In this document: in pieces, positions 1 through 8,260 of the stretch | Numbering within the stretch: position 1 is the stretch's first letter | Layout of the letters: the number at the start of each line of letters is the position of its first letter | Source of the DNA: an uncultured Acidovorax sp. | Lineage (GTDB): Bacteria > Pseudomonadota > Gammaproteobacteria > Burkholderiales > Burkholderiaceae_C | Assembly (NCBI GenBank): GCA_913774625.1 | Contig: CAJYHL010000010.1 | Location: forward strand, 1 to 64,000 | Length of the DNA: 64,000 bases | Direction of reading: 5' to 3' | Notes under the pieces: model-generated | The model's input: only the letters and a program-made list of their open reading frames with translations | Databases searched by the model: none | Told to the model about the DNA's origin: nothing | Made by a program: the position numbers and the translations under genes

Positions 1-116
1 TGGTCGAGGGGATCAACAACACCATCAAGGTCATCAAACGCAGAGCCTACGGCTACCGCGACGAGGACTACTTCTTCCTCAAGATCCGCGCCGCATTCCC
101 CGGAAATCCTCGATGA
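1..116 (+). CDS. ISL3-family transposase, C-terminal tail (5' part outside window)
   Basis: Only the last 37 codons are present, in frame 3, ending with TGA at 114-116. The peptide holds the sequence KVIKRRAYGYRDEDYFFLKI, which is characteristic of the C-terminus of ISL3-type DDE transposases. No start can be judged because the gene begins before the window. An A-rich stretch follows the stop, and I could not define the element's terminal inverted repeat with confidence. It marks the left edge of the window as the border of an insertion sequence. Whether the complete element is intact cannot be seen. Confidence 0.75.
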   Translation, partial: VEGINNTIKVIKRRAYGYRDEDYFFLKIRAAFPGNPR

Positions 117-202
117 ACCAAAAAAAAACCGCCCGGCACCGGAGTGCGCGGACGGCTGGCCTCAAAAGGAAGAACTGAACTGAAAAGAAAACGGTTGAGT
201 GT

Positions 203-1192
203 TTAGTCCGCGTAGGTGCCGGCGGCCTTGATGATGGGGCCCCACTTGGCGATCTCTGCCTGCACGAACTTCTTGTGCTCTGCAGGTTCGACGCGCTTGT
301 CGGCCACCACCACGGCGCCCAGGCCTTCCTGCTTCTTGATGAAGTCGGGGTCCTTCACGGCGGCCTTGACGGCTTCGTTCAGCTTGGCCAGCACCGGCGC
401 GGGCGTGCCCTTGGGGGCGTAGAGGCCGTGCCAGATGGTCACCTCGAAGTTCGGCAGGCCCGACTCGGCCAGCGTGGGCAGGTCCTTGAGCGACGGGGTG
501 GTCAGCCGCTTGGCCGTGGTCACGGCATAGGCCTTGACCTTCTTGCCTTCGATCTGCGAGGTGGTGTTGGTGGTCTGGTCGCACAGCAGGTCGATCTGGC
601 CGCCGATCAGATCGGTGATGGCCGGCGCCGTGCCCTTGTAGGCGATGGTGGTCATCTCGACCTTGGTGGCGCTCTGGAACAGCAGGCCGCACAGGTGCGA
701 TGCTGCGCCCAGGCCGGCGTTGCCCAGGTTGATCTTGCCCTTGTTCTGCTCGATCCAGGTGGCGAGCTCCTTGTAGTTGTTGGCCGGCAGGGTGGGACGG
801 CCGATGAGGGTCATGGGCACGTCGTTGACGATGCCCAGGTACTCGAAGTCGTTGACCACGTTGAACGGCAGCTTGCGGTAGAGCGCGGGCATGGTGGCCA
901 TGCCGATGTGGTTGAGCAGCAGCGTGTAGCCGTCGGGCGTGGCGCGCGCTGCCTTGGCTGTGCCGATGGTGCTGCCGGCGCCGGCGGCGTTGTCAATCAC
1001 CACGCTGGCGCCGCCCAGCGGCTTGCGCAGCGCTTCGGCCAGGTCGCGTGCGACGCGGTCGGTGGGGCCGCCGGCGGCGAAGGGCACCACGATGGTGACC
1101 GTGCGGTCCTTGGCAGGGAAATCCTGGGCGAAGGCGCCGAAGGCCAGGGTGGCGGCGACGGCGGACAGGGCGAATTTGAACGGCGTTTTCAT
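203..1192 (-). CDS. Bug/TctC-family tripartite tricarboxylate transporter periplasmic receptor
   Basis: A 329-residue periplasmic solute receptor of the Bug family. It starts at the ATG giving MKTPFKFAL, with AGGAGC a few bases upstream; a longer upstream start has no ribosome site. Residues 1-22 form a signal peptide ending AFA-Q. The mature protein opens with the family hallmark VTIVVPFAAGGPTDRVAR and carries the DLIGGQIDLLCD segment and the LPTLAESGLPNFEVTIWHGL segment of the C-terminal lobe. Bug receptors bind carboxylates; many Comamonadaceae encode large numbers of orphan copies with no adjacent TctAB, and none is present here. It is the last gene of a minus-strand run that also contains an ABC importer and CoA ligases, so an organic acid ligand is plausible, but the ligand cannot be read from sequence. 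Confidence 0.9.
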   Translation of the reverse strand: MKTPFKFALSAVAATLAFGAFAQDFPAKDRTVTIVVPFAAGGPTDRVARDLAEALRKPLGGASVVIDNAAGAGSTIGTAKAARATPDGYTLLLNHIGMATMPALYRKLPFNVVNDFEYLGIVNDVPMTLIGRPTLPANNYKELATWIEQNKGKINLGNAGLGAASHLCGLLFQSATKVEMTTIAYKGTAPAITDLIGGQIDLLCDQTTNTTSQIEGKKVKAYAVTTAKRLTTPSLKDLPTLAESGLPNFEVTIWHGLYAPKGTPAPVLAKLNEAVKAAVKDPDFIKKQEGLGAVVVADKRVEPAEHKKFVQAEIAKWGPIIKAAGTYAD

Positions 1193-1393
1193 GGTGCTCC
1201 TACAAAAAAAGTGGCGCCATGGTGCCATCCGGCCCCGCCCCTGGCATCAAGGTAATCACTAGCCGCAGGGGCATTTGTTTTTAAATGTTTTCGCCCTGAA
1301 GCCATTGTATTTATTGGGTCTTTTGCTATTGAAAGATGAGCATGTGGGTAATACGTATGCGCGGCCGATGTGCGCTGGCGCACTCCCCGTCGA

Positions 1394-2641
1394 TCACCGG
1401 TAGCTGCGCGCGTCCTCGATCACGCGGCCGTCGTTGGGCAGCGCACCGGGCGGCTCCAGCTGCACATCGCAGCGCAGCTTGGTGAGCTCGCGAACGGCGG
1501 CCGCCAGCTGGTCGGCCAGGCCGCCCGAGGTTTCGCTGGATTCGACGCGCAGCAGCATCCGGTCGCTGGCCATCTCGCCGCTGACCACCAGCCGGGCGCG
1601 CAGCACCTGCGGGAAGCGCTTGGCCACGGCGGCGATCTGGCCGGGGTGGACGAACATGCCGCGCACCTTGGTGGTCTGGTCGGCGCGGCCCAGCCAGCCG
1701 CGGATGCGCGTATTGGTGCGGCCGGTGGGGCAGGGGCCGGGCAGCACGGCCGAGAGGTCGCCGGTGCCGAAGCGGATCAGCGGATAGTCGGGGTTGAGCG
1801 TGGTGACCACCACCTCGCCGACCTCGCCCTCGGGCACCGGGTCGCCCGTGCCGGGGCGCACGATCTCCACGATCACGCCTTCGTCCAGCACCAGGCCTTC
1901 GCGGGCGCTGGTCTCGTAGGCCACCAGGCCCAGGTCGGCCGTGGCGTAGCACTGGTAGCCGGCCACGCCGCGCTCGGCGAACCAGTCGCGCAGCGATGGC
2001 GGAAAGGCCTCGCCCGACACCAGCGCCTTGGCCAGGCTGGGCAGGGCCACGCCCAGCTCGGCCGCTTTCTCCAGGATGATCTTCAGGAAGCTCGGTGTGC
2101 CCGCATAGCCGGCTGGGCGCAGGTCGGCCATGGCTTGCACCTGCTGCTCGGTCTGGCCGGTGCCACCCGCGAACACGGTGCAGCCCAGCGCCTGCGCGCC
2201 GCTTTCCATCATCGAGCCGGCGGGCACGAAGTGGTAGCTGAAGCTGTTGTGGACCAGCTCGCCCGCGCGGAAGCCCGCCGCGTGCAGCGCCCGCGCCATG
2301 CGCCAGTAGTCGCGCCGCGCGGCTTCGGGCTCGTAGATGGGCCCGGGGCTGGCGAAGACGCGCGGCATGCCCGCGCCGAAGGCCTGCGCGCTGAAGCCGC
2401 CGAACACGTCGCGCGCGCGCTGCGCCTGCTGGCGCTCCAGCAGCTCGTGCTTGCGTGTGACGGGCAGCCCGGCCAGCGCCTGGCGGCTGGTGACGTCGCC
2501 CGCCTCCATGCCCGCCAGGATCTCTGCGAACGCGGCCGAGCGCCGCTGCGCCTGCGCGATCTGCCCGGGCAGCGCGGCCAGCAGCGCGGCCTCCCGCTCC
2601 TGCGGGCTGCGGGTTTCCAGGGCGTCGTGGAAGGTGCTCAT
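1394..2641 (-). CDS. PaaK-like (phenylacetate-CoA ligase family) adenylate-forming enzyme
   Basis: A 415-residue member of the phenylacetate-CoA ligase branch of the ANL superfamily. Visible features are the N-terminal DALETRSPQEREAALLAALP, the LPVTRKHELLERQ segment typical of PaaK proteins, YAGTPSFLKIILEKA, CYATADLGLVAYE and a C-terminal ligase domain with FGTGDLSAVLPG, RIRGWLGRADQTTKVRGMFVHP. The start is the ATG preceded by CAGGAG. It lies downstream of a Liv-type importer and a second AMP-forming ligase, an arrangement suggesting activation of an imported (aromatic) acid to its CoA thioester. The usual serine/glycine-rich P-loop is weak (SPGPIYEPE), as in many PaaK paralogues, so the activity and substrate are uncertain. 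Confidence 0.85.
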   Translation of the reverse strand: MSTFHDALETRSPQEREAALLAALPGQIAQAQRRSAAFAEILAGMEAGDVTSRQALAGLPVTRKHELLERQQAQRARDVFGGFSAQAFGAGMPRVFASPGPIYEPEAARRDYWRMARALHAAGFRAGELVHNSFSYHFVPAGSMMESGAQALGCTVFAGGTGQTEQQVQAMADLRPAGYAGTPSFLKIILEKAAELGVALPSLAKALVSGEAFPPSLRDWFAERGVAGYQCYATADLGLVAYETSAREGLVLDEGVIVEIVRPGTGDPVPEGEVGEVVVTTLNPDYPLIRFGTGDLSAVLPGPCPTGRTNTRIRGWLGRADQTTKVRGMFVHPGQIAAVAKRFPQVLRARLVVSGEMASDRMLLRVESSETSGGLADQLAAAVRELTKLRCDVQLEPPGALPNDGRVIEDARSYR

Positions 2642-2810
2642 GCCGGAACTCCTGCGTGTGTTCTGTATGGATCTGCTGCTGGCGCCTGTGCTTCAAGCGC
2701 GAGTTGCTATGGAAATTGAAAGGATGGCTAAAGCCACATGGCACGGCCTTCACCGCCGCGCGGCCCCAGGCCAGGGCCGCCGTGGATCTGGCTCTGCCAG
2801 TCCACCGGCG

Positions 2811-2876
2811 GCGTCCCCCTTCCCGGATCGCGCAGCGAGCCGAGAGAAGGGGGAAGGCGCGCAGCGCCTCAGGGGG
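2811..2876. repeat. Comamonadaceae-type intergenic inverted repeat, copy 1
   Basis: The stretch begins CCCCCTT and contains AAGGGGG about 25 bases later, giving a hairpin, then ends CTCAGGGGG. It matches copy 2 at 3853-3912 in order and wording (CGCAGCGAG, GGGGGAAGGCGCGCAGCG, CTCAGGGGG). It occupies the gap between the PaaK-like gene and livF. I know this as a common dispersed intergenic element in this family; the function is unknown. Confidence 0.65.
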
Positions 2877-2889
2877 ATGAACACCTCCT

Positions 2890-3714
2890 CTAGGCCAGCC
2901 ACCGCTTGCGCCGCTTGTAGCTCTTGACGTCGCGGAAGCTCTTGCGCTCGCCGCCGCCCATGCCCAGGTAGAACTCCTTGACGTCCTCGTTGCTCGCCAG
3001 GTCGGCGGCGGCGCCGTCCATCACCACGCGGCCGCTTTCCATGATGTAGCCGTAGTCGGCGTACTTCAGCGCCATGCCCGTGTTCTGCTCGGCCAGCAGG
3101 AAGGTCACCTTCTCCCGGGCGTTCAGGTCTTTGACGATGTGGAACACCTCGTCGACGATCTGCGGCGCCAGGCCCATGGAGGGCTCGTCCAGCAGCACCA
3201 TGCGCGGGTTGGCCATCAGCGCGCGGCCGATGGCGCACATCTGCTGCTCCCCGCCCGAGGTATAGGCCGCCTGGCTGGCGCGGCGCGTCTTCAGGCGCGG
3301 GAAGTAGGCATAGACCTTCTCCAGGTTGGCGGCGATCTCGCCCCGGTCGCTGCGCGTGTAGCTGCCGGTGAGCAGGTTCTCCTCGATGGAGAGGTGGGCG
3401 AAGCAGTGGCGCCCCTCCATCACCTGCACCACGCCGCGCCGCACCAGCTCGGCCGGGCTCAGGCTTTCGATGCGCTCGCCGCGCAGCGCGATGTGGCCTT
3501 TGGTGACCTCGCCGCGCTCGCCCTTGAGCAGGTTGGAGATGGCGCGCAGCGTGGTGGTCTTGCCCGCGCCGTTGCCGCCCAGCAGGGCGACGATGCCGCC
3601 TTCGGGCACTTGCAGCGACACGCCCTTGAGCACCAGGATCACGTGGTTGTAGATGACTTCGATGCCGCTCACGACGAGCAGCGGGTCGTTGGCGGATGCG
3701 GGTGCTGTGGTCAT
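2890..3714 (-). CDS. livF: branched-chain-type ABC transporter ATP-binding protein (LivF-like)
   Basis: A 274-residue ABC ATPase, second nucleotide-binding subunit of a Liv/HAAT-type importer. Walker A is GGNGAGKTT at residues 46-54, the signature is SGGEQQM and Walker B is MVLLDEPS followed by MGLAPQIVDEVF, the LivF hallmark. The start is placed at the ATG of MTTAPASAN; the open frame continues upstream but without support. The C-terminus is extended beyond E. coli LivF by a basic tail (KSFRDVKSYKRRKRWLA), as seen in the LivF proteins of aromatic-acid type transporters of beta-proteobacteria. It is co-directional with livK, livM, livH and livG. Substrate is inferred from context only: probably an aromatic or aliphatic carboxylate rather than leucine. 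Confidence 0.93.
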   Translation of the reverse strand: MTTAPASANDPLLVVSGIEVIYNHVILVLKGVSLQVPEGGIVALLGGNGAGKTTTLRAISNLLKGERGEVTKGHIALRGERIESLSPAELVRRGVVQVMEGRHCFAHLSIEENLLTGSYTRSDRGEIAANLEKVYAYFPRLKTRRASQAAYTSGGEQQMCAIGRALMANPRMVLLDEPSMGLAPQIVDEVFHIVKDLNAREKVTFLLAEQNTGMALKYADYGYIMESGRVVMDGAAADLASNEDVKEFYLGMGGGERKSFRDVKSYKRRKRWLA

Positions 3715-3852
3715 GGTGCGTCCATGGGCATGGATGATGGGATGGGAGCGGACAGGGCGGTGACGAGGCTTGGCGCATCGGCGGCATGCAGGCGCGGCCT
3801 GTGGCACGGGGGGCGCGGAACACCGAGGAAGGGCCGCCCCGCACCGAGGGTG

Positions 3853-3912
3853 TCGTCCCCCTCCCGCGCAGCGAGAGATAGAGAGGGGGAAGGCGCGCAG
3901 CGACTCAGGGGG
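3853..3912. repeat. Comamonadaceae-type intergenic inverted repeat, copy 2, overlapping the livK stop
   Basis: Second copy of the CCCCCT...AGGGGG hairpin element also found at 2811-2876. It runs into the end of the livK-like gene, so the last codons (TTP and the TGA) of that protein are contributed by the repeat. This suggests that the element inserted at or moved the original stop. Confidence 0.6.
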
Positions 3913-5224
3913 TGGTGCAGCTTCGCGTCTTGACGTTCTTTTCCTTGGCGTACTTCTCGGCGTATTCCTTGACCAGCGGATCGACCATGGACTTGTCGGC
4001 CTGGTACCAGTCGGAGACCACCGTCCACTTGGCGCCGTCCCACTGCGCGATGCGCGACCAGTCGGTGCCCAGGTGGTTGTCGCAGCTGGTCCTGACGGGG
4101 CGGATGATCTTGCCGAAGCCCAGCTCGTTCAGGCGCTCCTGCGTGAGGTTCAGGTTCTCCAGGCCCCAGCGCACCTGTTCGGGCGTCATCACCTTGCCCT
4201 TGCCGAACTTCTCCTGCGCGGTGCGGATGGCCTCCACCTGCAGCATGGAGATCACCATGCCGCGCGTGTGGGCCATGGCGCCCAGCTCCTTGGGGTCGGT
4301 GGCCGTGCCCTGGCCCTTGTCGTAGACCTGGGCCTTGACCTCGTCATGCACCTTGTCGCGCTCGGCCGTGTTGTGGATGGTGACGGTGTGGTAGCCCTTG
4401 GCGCCTGCGCCGATGTCCTTCACGTCGTGGTCCGAGCCCGCCCACCAGATGGCGTACATCTTCTCGCGCGGGTAGCCGGTGGCCTGCGCCTCGCGGATGG
4501 CCGTGGGCGTCATCACGCCGGCCGACCACAGCAGCACGTAGTCGGGGCGCTGCTGGCGGATCTGCAGCCAGGTGGACTTCTGCTCCACGCCGGGGGCGGT
4601 CACGGGCAGCAGGGTGAGCTCGAAGCCTTCCTTGGCGGCGCGCTTCTGCAGCAGCGGGATGGGCTCCTTGCCGTAGGGCGAGTCGTGATAGACCAGCGCG
4701 ATCTTCTTGCCCTTGAGGCTGCCCTTTTCCTTCTTCAGCAGGTCCTGGATGATGGAATCGGCCGCCGTCCAGTAGTTGCCCAGCAGCGGGAAGTTCCACT
4801 CGAACACCTTGCCGTCGGCCGACTGCGACAGGCCGTAGCCCGCGGTGATGATGGGCATCTTGTCGGCCGGCGCCTTGTCGGTCACCGCGAAGGTGATGCC
4901 TGTGGACTGCGGATCGAAGCCGGCCGCGCCGCCGCCCTTGCCCTTCAGGCGCTCGTAGCACTCCACGCCCTTGGCCGTGTCGTAGGCGGTCTCGCATTCC
5001 TCGTAGGCGATCTTCACGCCGTTGATGCCGCCTTTGGCGTTGACCAGCTTCAGATAGTCCTGCTTGCCGTCGGCCCAGGGAATGCCCAGCGGCGCGAACT
5101 GGCCGGTGCGGTAGACCAGCAGCGGCACGAACTGGTCCTGCGCCTGGGCGGCGGGTGCGGCGGCCAGCCCGCCGATGCCGGCGGCAACGATGGCGGCTGC
5201 GAGAGCGACTTGCTTGAACGTCAT
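3905..5224 (-). CDS. livK: ABC transporter periplasmic substrate-binding protein (LivK-like, HAAT family)
   Basis: A 439-residue secreted binding protein with Peripla_BP_6-type fold. The start is the ATG of MTFKQVALAA, preceded by AGGAGACACAAGCC on the minus strand; the open frame extends far upstream but only as a shadow. A signal peptide ends AAQA-QDQ near residue 28. It has YRTGQFAPLGIPWADGKQDYLKL and NAKGGINGVKIAYEECETAYD, which place it with the aromatic/carboxylate-binding branch of this family found next to CoA ligases, and not the classical leucine binder. The C-terminal residues lie inside an intergenic repeat element. It works with LivH, LivM, LivG and LivF encoded around it. Confidence 0.9.
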   Translation of the reverse strand: MTFKQVALAAAIVAAGIGGLAAAPAAQAQDQFVPLLVYRTGQFAPLGIPWADGKQDYLKLVNAKGGINGVKIAYEECETAYDTAKGVECYERLKGKGGGAAGFDPQSTGITFAVTDKAPADKMPIITAGYGLSQSADGKVFEWNFPLLGNYWTAADSIIQDLLKKEKGSLKGKKIALVYHDSPYGKEPIPLLQKRAAKEGFELTLLPVTAPGVEQKSTWLQIRQQRPDYVLLWSAGVMTPTAIREAQATGYPREKMYAIWWAGSDHDVKDIGAGAKGYHTVTIHNTAERDKVHDEVKAQVYDKGQGTATDPKELGAMAHTRGMVISMLQVEAIRTAQEKFGKGKVMTPEQVRWGLENLNLTQERLNELGFGKIIRPVRTSCDNHLGTDWSRIAQWDGAKWTVVSDWYQADKSMVDPLVKEYAEKYAKEKNVKTRSCTTP

Positions 5225-5286
5225 GGCTTGTGTCTCCTGGTGGTTGCGGGTGGGGGCGCTCTGCGGCGCCTGTGCGGTGGCGGAAC

Positions 5287-6351
5287 TCAATGCGGGAAGG
5301 GCCAGAGGCGCAGCTTCTGGCGGGCCGTGGCCCAGAGCTTGGCCAGGCCGTGCGGCTCCACGATCAGGAAGAAGACGATCAGGGCGCCGAAGATCATGTG
5401 TTCCAGATAGGTGGCCGTGGCCGTGGAGAGCGGTAGCCCCAGCCAGTGCGGTACCTGGTTGAGCAGCAGCGGCAGCAGCACGAAGAAGGCCGCGCCGAAC
5501 AGGCTGCCCACGATGGAGCCCAGCCCGCCGATGATGATCATGAAGAGCAGCTGCAGCGAACGGTCCAGGCTGAAGGCCGCCGGCTCCCAGGCGCCCAGGT
5601 GGACGAAGCCCCAGAGTGCGCCGGCCACGCCCACGATGAAGCTGCTGACGGCGAAGGCGCTGAGCTTGGCGTAGGTCGGGCGGATGCCGATCACCGCGGC
5701 CGCCACGTCCATGTCGCGCATGGCCATCCATTCGCGGCCGATGGCGCCGCGCACCAGGTTCTTGGCCGCCAGCGCCAGCAGGCAGAGGATGCCCAGGCAC
5801 AGCAGGTACTTCTCCACCGGCGTGTCGATCTTCCAGCCCGCGATGGACAGCGGCCCGGCGCTGACCGAGCCCGACGAGGAGTTGTTGGTGACCCAGGCCG
5901 CGCGGCTGGTCAGCCAGTCCATGAAGAATTGCGCGGCCAGCGTGGCCACGGCCAGGTAGAGCCCGCGGATGCGCAGGCTGGGCAGGCCGAACACCACGCC
6001 GAACACCATCGCCGTCAGGCCGCCGCCGATCAGCGCCAGGATGAGCGGCATGCCCTCGATGCGCGCCTGCAGGTTGTAGGCCGCATAGGCCCCCACCGCC
6101 ATGAAGGCGCCGGTGCCCAGCGAGATCTGCCCGCAGTAGCCCACCAGGATGTTCAGGCCCAGCGCGGCCAGCGACATGATGAGGAAGGGGATCAGCACCG
6201 CCTGGAAGGTGTAGTCGCTGGCGGCGAAGGGCACGACGATGAAGGCCGCCGCCACGATGGCCAGCACGGCGATGCGGTCCTGCGCCACGGGGAAGATCTG
6301 CTGATCGGCCGCGTAGGAGGTCTTGAACTGGCCGGTTTCACGGTAGAACAT
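5287..6351 (-). CDS. livM: branched-chain-type ABC transporter permease (LivM-like)
   Basis: A 354-residue inner-membrane permease. The start is the ATG of MFYRETGQFKTSYAADQQIF, an N-terminus typical of LivM proteins of this subgroup. About eight to ten hydrophobic segments are visible, and the family loop ALGLNILVGYCGQISLGTGAFMAVGAYAAYNL lies near residues 60-95. The permease-ATPase coupling loop REWMAMRDMDVAAAVIGI, with G-I-R-P following, is intact. It pairs with LivH to form the channel. It is separated from livH by an unusual 145-base insertion with two hairpins. Confidence 0.92.
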   Translation of the reverse strand: MFYRETGQFKTSYAADQQIFPVAQDRIAVLAIVAAAFIVVPFAASDYTFQAVLIPFLIMSLAALGLNILVGYCGQISLGTGAFMAVGAYAAYNLQARIEGMPLILALIGGGLTAMVFGVVFGLPSLRIRGLYLAVATLAAQFFMDWLTSRAAWVTNNSSSGSVSAGPLSIAGWKIDTPVEKYLLCLGILCLLALAAKNLVRGAIGREWMAMRDMDVAAAVIGIRPTYAKLSAFAVSSFIVGVAGALWGFVHLGAWEPAAFSLDRSLQLLFMIIIGGLGSIVGSLFGAAFFVLLPLLLNQVPHWLGLPLSTATATYLEHMIFGALIVFFLIVEPHGLAKLWATARQKLRLWPFPH

Positions 6352-6368
6352 GGTGCGGTCTTTCCCCT

Positions 6369-6500
6369 TCAAACGCGGTCGATGATCTTGTGGTCGTCGG
6401 CGCGGCCCTGGGCCGCAGAGTGCGGCTGTGCGCCGCACTCGCCGTATCCGCGGCGCGAATACGGCGCCGGCTGTGCAAGCTCATTGATCCCGTACTTCAT
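6369..6500 (-). CDS. 43-codon micro-ORF translationally coupled to livH
   Basis: The ATG of this frame overlaps the TGA stop of livH (ATGA at 6497-6500 on the minus strand). It encodes MKYGINELAQPAPYSRRGYG and on to a C-terminus HKIIDRV, the same last residues as LivH itself (DKIIDRV), because about 20 bases of the livH 3' end are repeated at the end of the micro-ORF. Two perfect hairpins fill its middle. It may be a real coupled peptide, or only the trace of a hairpin element that duplicated its target. No known domain is recognised. Start and stop are clear but expression is not shown. Confidence 0.45.
   Translation of the reverse strand: MKYGINELAQPAPYSRRGYGECGAQPHSAAQGRADDHKIIDRV
6418..6465. 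repeat. paired perfect hairpins inside the livH-livM gap
   Basis: Two adjacent stem-loops: GAGTGCGG (6418-6425) with CCGCACTC (6433-6440), and GCCGTAT (6441-6447) with ATACGGC (6459-6465). The surrounding 20-base near-direct repeat (gcggtcgatgatcttgt at about 6374 and gcgatcgatgatcttgt at about 6503) resembles a target duplication. The structure could be a small REP/MITE-like insertion or an mRNA-stabilising element within the operon. Confidence 0.6.
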
Positions 6501-7426
6501 ACGCGATCGATGATCTTGTCGCCGAACAGGCCTTGCGGCCGGGCCAGCAGGAAGCACAGCGCCAGCGCATAGGCGAACCAGGCCTCGATGCCCCCGCCCA
6601 CCAGCGGGCCCAGATAGACCTCGGAGAGCTTCTCGCCCACGCCGATGATCAGCCCGCCCACGATGGCGCCGGGCAGCGAGGTGAGGCCGCCCAGGATCAC
6701 CACCGGAAGCGCCTTGAGCGCCACCAGCGACAGCGAGAACTGCACGCCGAGCTTGGAGCCCCAGATGATCCCCACCACCAGCGCCACGGCGCCGGCCACC
6801 GACCAGACGATGACCCAGATGCGCGAGAGCGGTATGCCGATGGACTGCGCGGCCTGGTGGTCGTCGGCCACGGCGCGCAGCGCCCGCCCGGTCCTGGTCT
6901 TCTGGAAGAAGAGGCTCAGGGCGGCCACCAGCAGCGCGGCGATGCAGGCGGCGTAGAGGTCTTCCTGGCTCAGCAGCACGCCGCCTTCGAACAGGTTCTG
7001 CAGGATGAACAACGGGTCCTTGGGCATGCCCACGTCGATGCTGTACACGGCGCTGCCGAACAGCAGCGGGCCCAGGCCGTCGAGGAGGTAGGCGATGCCC
7101 AGAGTCGCCATCAGCAGGGTGATGGGTTCCTGGTTGACCAGGTGGCGCAGCGCCAGCCTCTCGATGAGCCAGGCCACGCCCACCATTAGCAGCAGCGCGA
7201 CCGCCATCGCCATCGCGGTCGTGGCGAAGCCGGGCGCCGTGCCCAGCCACTGCGGGATCCATTCCGAGAAGCGCGCCATGGCCAGGGCCGAGAACAGCAC
7301 CATCGCCCCTTGCGCGAAGTTGAAGACGCCCGAGGCCTTGAAGATCAGCACGAAGCCGATGGCGATGAGCGCGTAGAGCGTGCCCACCATCAGGCCGCCG
7401 AACAGGGTTTCGAGGAAAAAGCCCAT
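6497..7426 (-). CDS. livH: branched-chain-type ABC transporter permease (LivH-like)
   Basis: A 309-residue membrane permease with about eight hydrophobic spans. It begins MGFFLETLFGGLMVGTLYAL and continues IAIGFVLIFKASGVFNFAQGAM, the strongly conserved LivH N-terminal signature. The coupling helix region RALRAVADDHQAAQSIGI is present, and GLTSLPGAIVGGLIIGVGE is the conserved penultimate segment. Length matches E. coli LivH (308). The stop overlaps the start of the 43-codon micro-ORF. It forms the transmembrane pore with LivM. The 13-base gap to livG supports co-transcription. Confidence 0.94.
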   Translation of the reverse strand: MGFFLETLFGGLMVGTLYALIAIGFVLIFKASGVFNFAQGAMVLFSALAMARFSEWIPQWLGTAPGFATTAMAMAVALLLMVGVAWLIERLALRHLVNQEPITLLMATLGIAYLLDGLGPLLFGSAVYSIDVGMPKDPLFILQNLFEGGVLLSQEDLYAACIAALLVAALSLFFQKTRTGRALRAVADDHQAAQSIGIPLSRIWVIVWSVAGAVALVVGIIWGSKLGVQFSLSLVALKALPVVILGGLTSLPGAIVGGLIIGVGEKLSEVYLGPLVGGGIEAWFAYALALCFLLARPQGLFGDKIIDRV

Positions 7427-7439
7427 GACTACGCCCCTT

Positions 7440-8225
7440 TCAGCTGTTACCGAGGTAGGCGCGGATCACGTCCGGATCGCAGCGCACTTCGCCCGGCGTG
7501 CCGTCGCCGATCTTCTTGCCGTAGTCCAGCACGACCACGCGGTCGGAGATGTCCATCACTACGCCCATGTCGTGCTCGATGAGCACGATGGTGGTGCCGA
7601 ACTCGTCGTTCACGTCGAGCACGAAGCGGCACATGTCCTGCTTTTCCTCGACGTTCATGCCGGCCATGGGCTCGTCCAGCAGCAGCACCTGCGGCTCCAT
7701 CGCCAGCGCCCGGCCCAGGTCCACGCGCTTTTGCAGGCCGTAGGGCAGCTGGCCCACGGGGGTCTTGCGCCAGGCCTGGATCTCCAGGAAGTCGATGATG
7801 CGTTCGACGAATTCGCGGTGGCGGATCTCCTCGCGCTCGGCCGGCCCTAAGCGCAGCGCCTGCAGTAGCAGGTTGCTTCTGATCTTCAGGTTGCGGCCCG
7901 ACATGATGTTGTCGATCACGCTCATGCCCTTGAAGAGCGCCAGGTTCTGGAAGGTGCGCGCCACGCCCATCTCGGCCACCTGGCGGCTGTTCATGTGCGA
8001 GAAGGTCCGGCCCCGGAAGGTGATGGAGCCTTCCTGCGGCGCATAGACACCGTTGATGCAGTTGAGCATGGAGCTCTTGCCCGCGCCGTTGGGGCCGATG
8101 ATGGAGCGGATCTCGTGCTCGCGCACGTCGAAAGAGATGTCGGTCAGCGCCTTCACGCCGCCGAACCGCAGGCTGATGTTGCGCACGTCGAGGATGACGT
8201 CGCCGATCTTCTTGGGGGTGGTCAT
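7440..8225 (-). CDS. livG: branched-chain-type ABC transporter ATP-binding protein (LivG-like)
   Basis: A 261-residue ABC ATPase. The start is the ATG of MTTPKKIGDVILDVRNISLR. Walker A is GPNGAGKSS (near residue 50), the Q-loop follows with ARTFQNLALFKGMSVIDNIM, the C-loop is the divergent LPYGLQKRVDLGRAL (in place of LSGG/LSYG), and Walker B is VLLLDEPMAGMN with the catalytic LIEHDMGVVMDI. The divergent signature is shared by LivG proteins in this transporter subgroup. Together with LivF it powers LivHM. It is preceded by the CoA ligase gene with a 35-base gap. Confidence 0.93.
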   Translation of the reverse strand: MTTPKKIGDVILDVRNISLRFGGVKALTDISFDVREHEIRSIIGPNGAGKSSMLNCINGVYAPQEGSITFRGRTFSHMNSRQVAEMGVARTFQNLALFKGMSVIDNIMSGRNLKIRSNLLLQALRLGPAEREEIRHREFVERIIDFLEIQAWRKTPVGQLPYGLQKRVDLGRALAMEPQVLLLDEPMAGMNVEEKQDMCRFVLDVNDEFGTTIVLIEHDMGVVMDISDRVVVLDYGKKIGDGTPGEVRCDPDVIRAYLGNS

Positions 8226-8260
8226 GGGGGCCGTCGTTGCGGTGCTTGGGGGATGGCGCG

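Noticed and set aside
275-1255. Plus-strand 326-codon open frame over the Bug gene
   Set aside because: It is the antisense shadow of a gene with clear Bug-family motifs; the translation is His/Gly/Arg-rich and resembles no family.
1193-1393. Possible gene in the gap between the Bug and PaaK-like genes
   Set aside because: Only short frames with no ribosome site or family match; treated as an A/T-richer intergenic promoter region.
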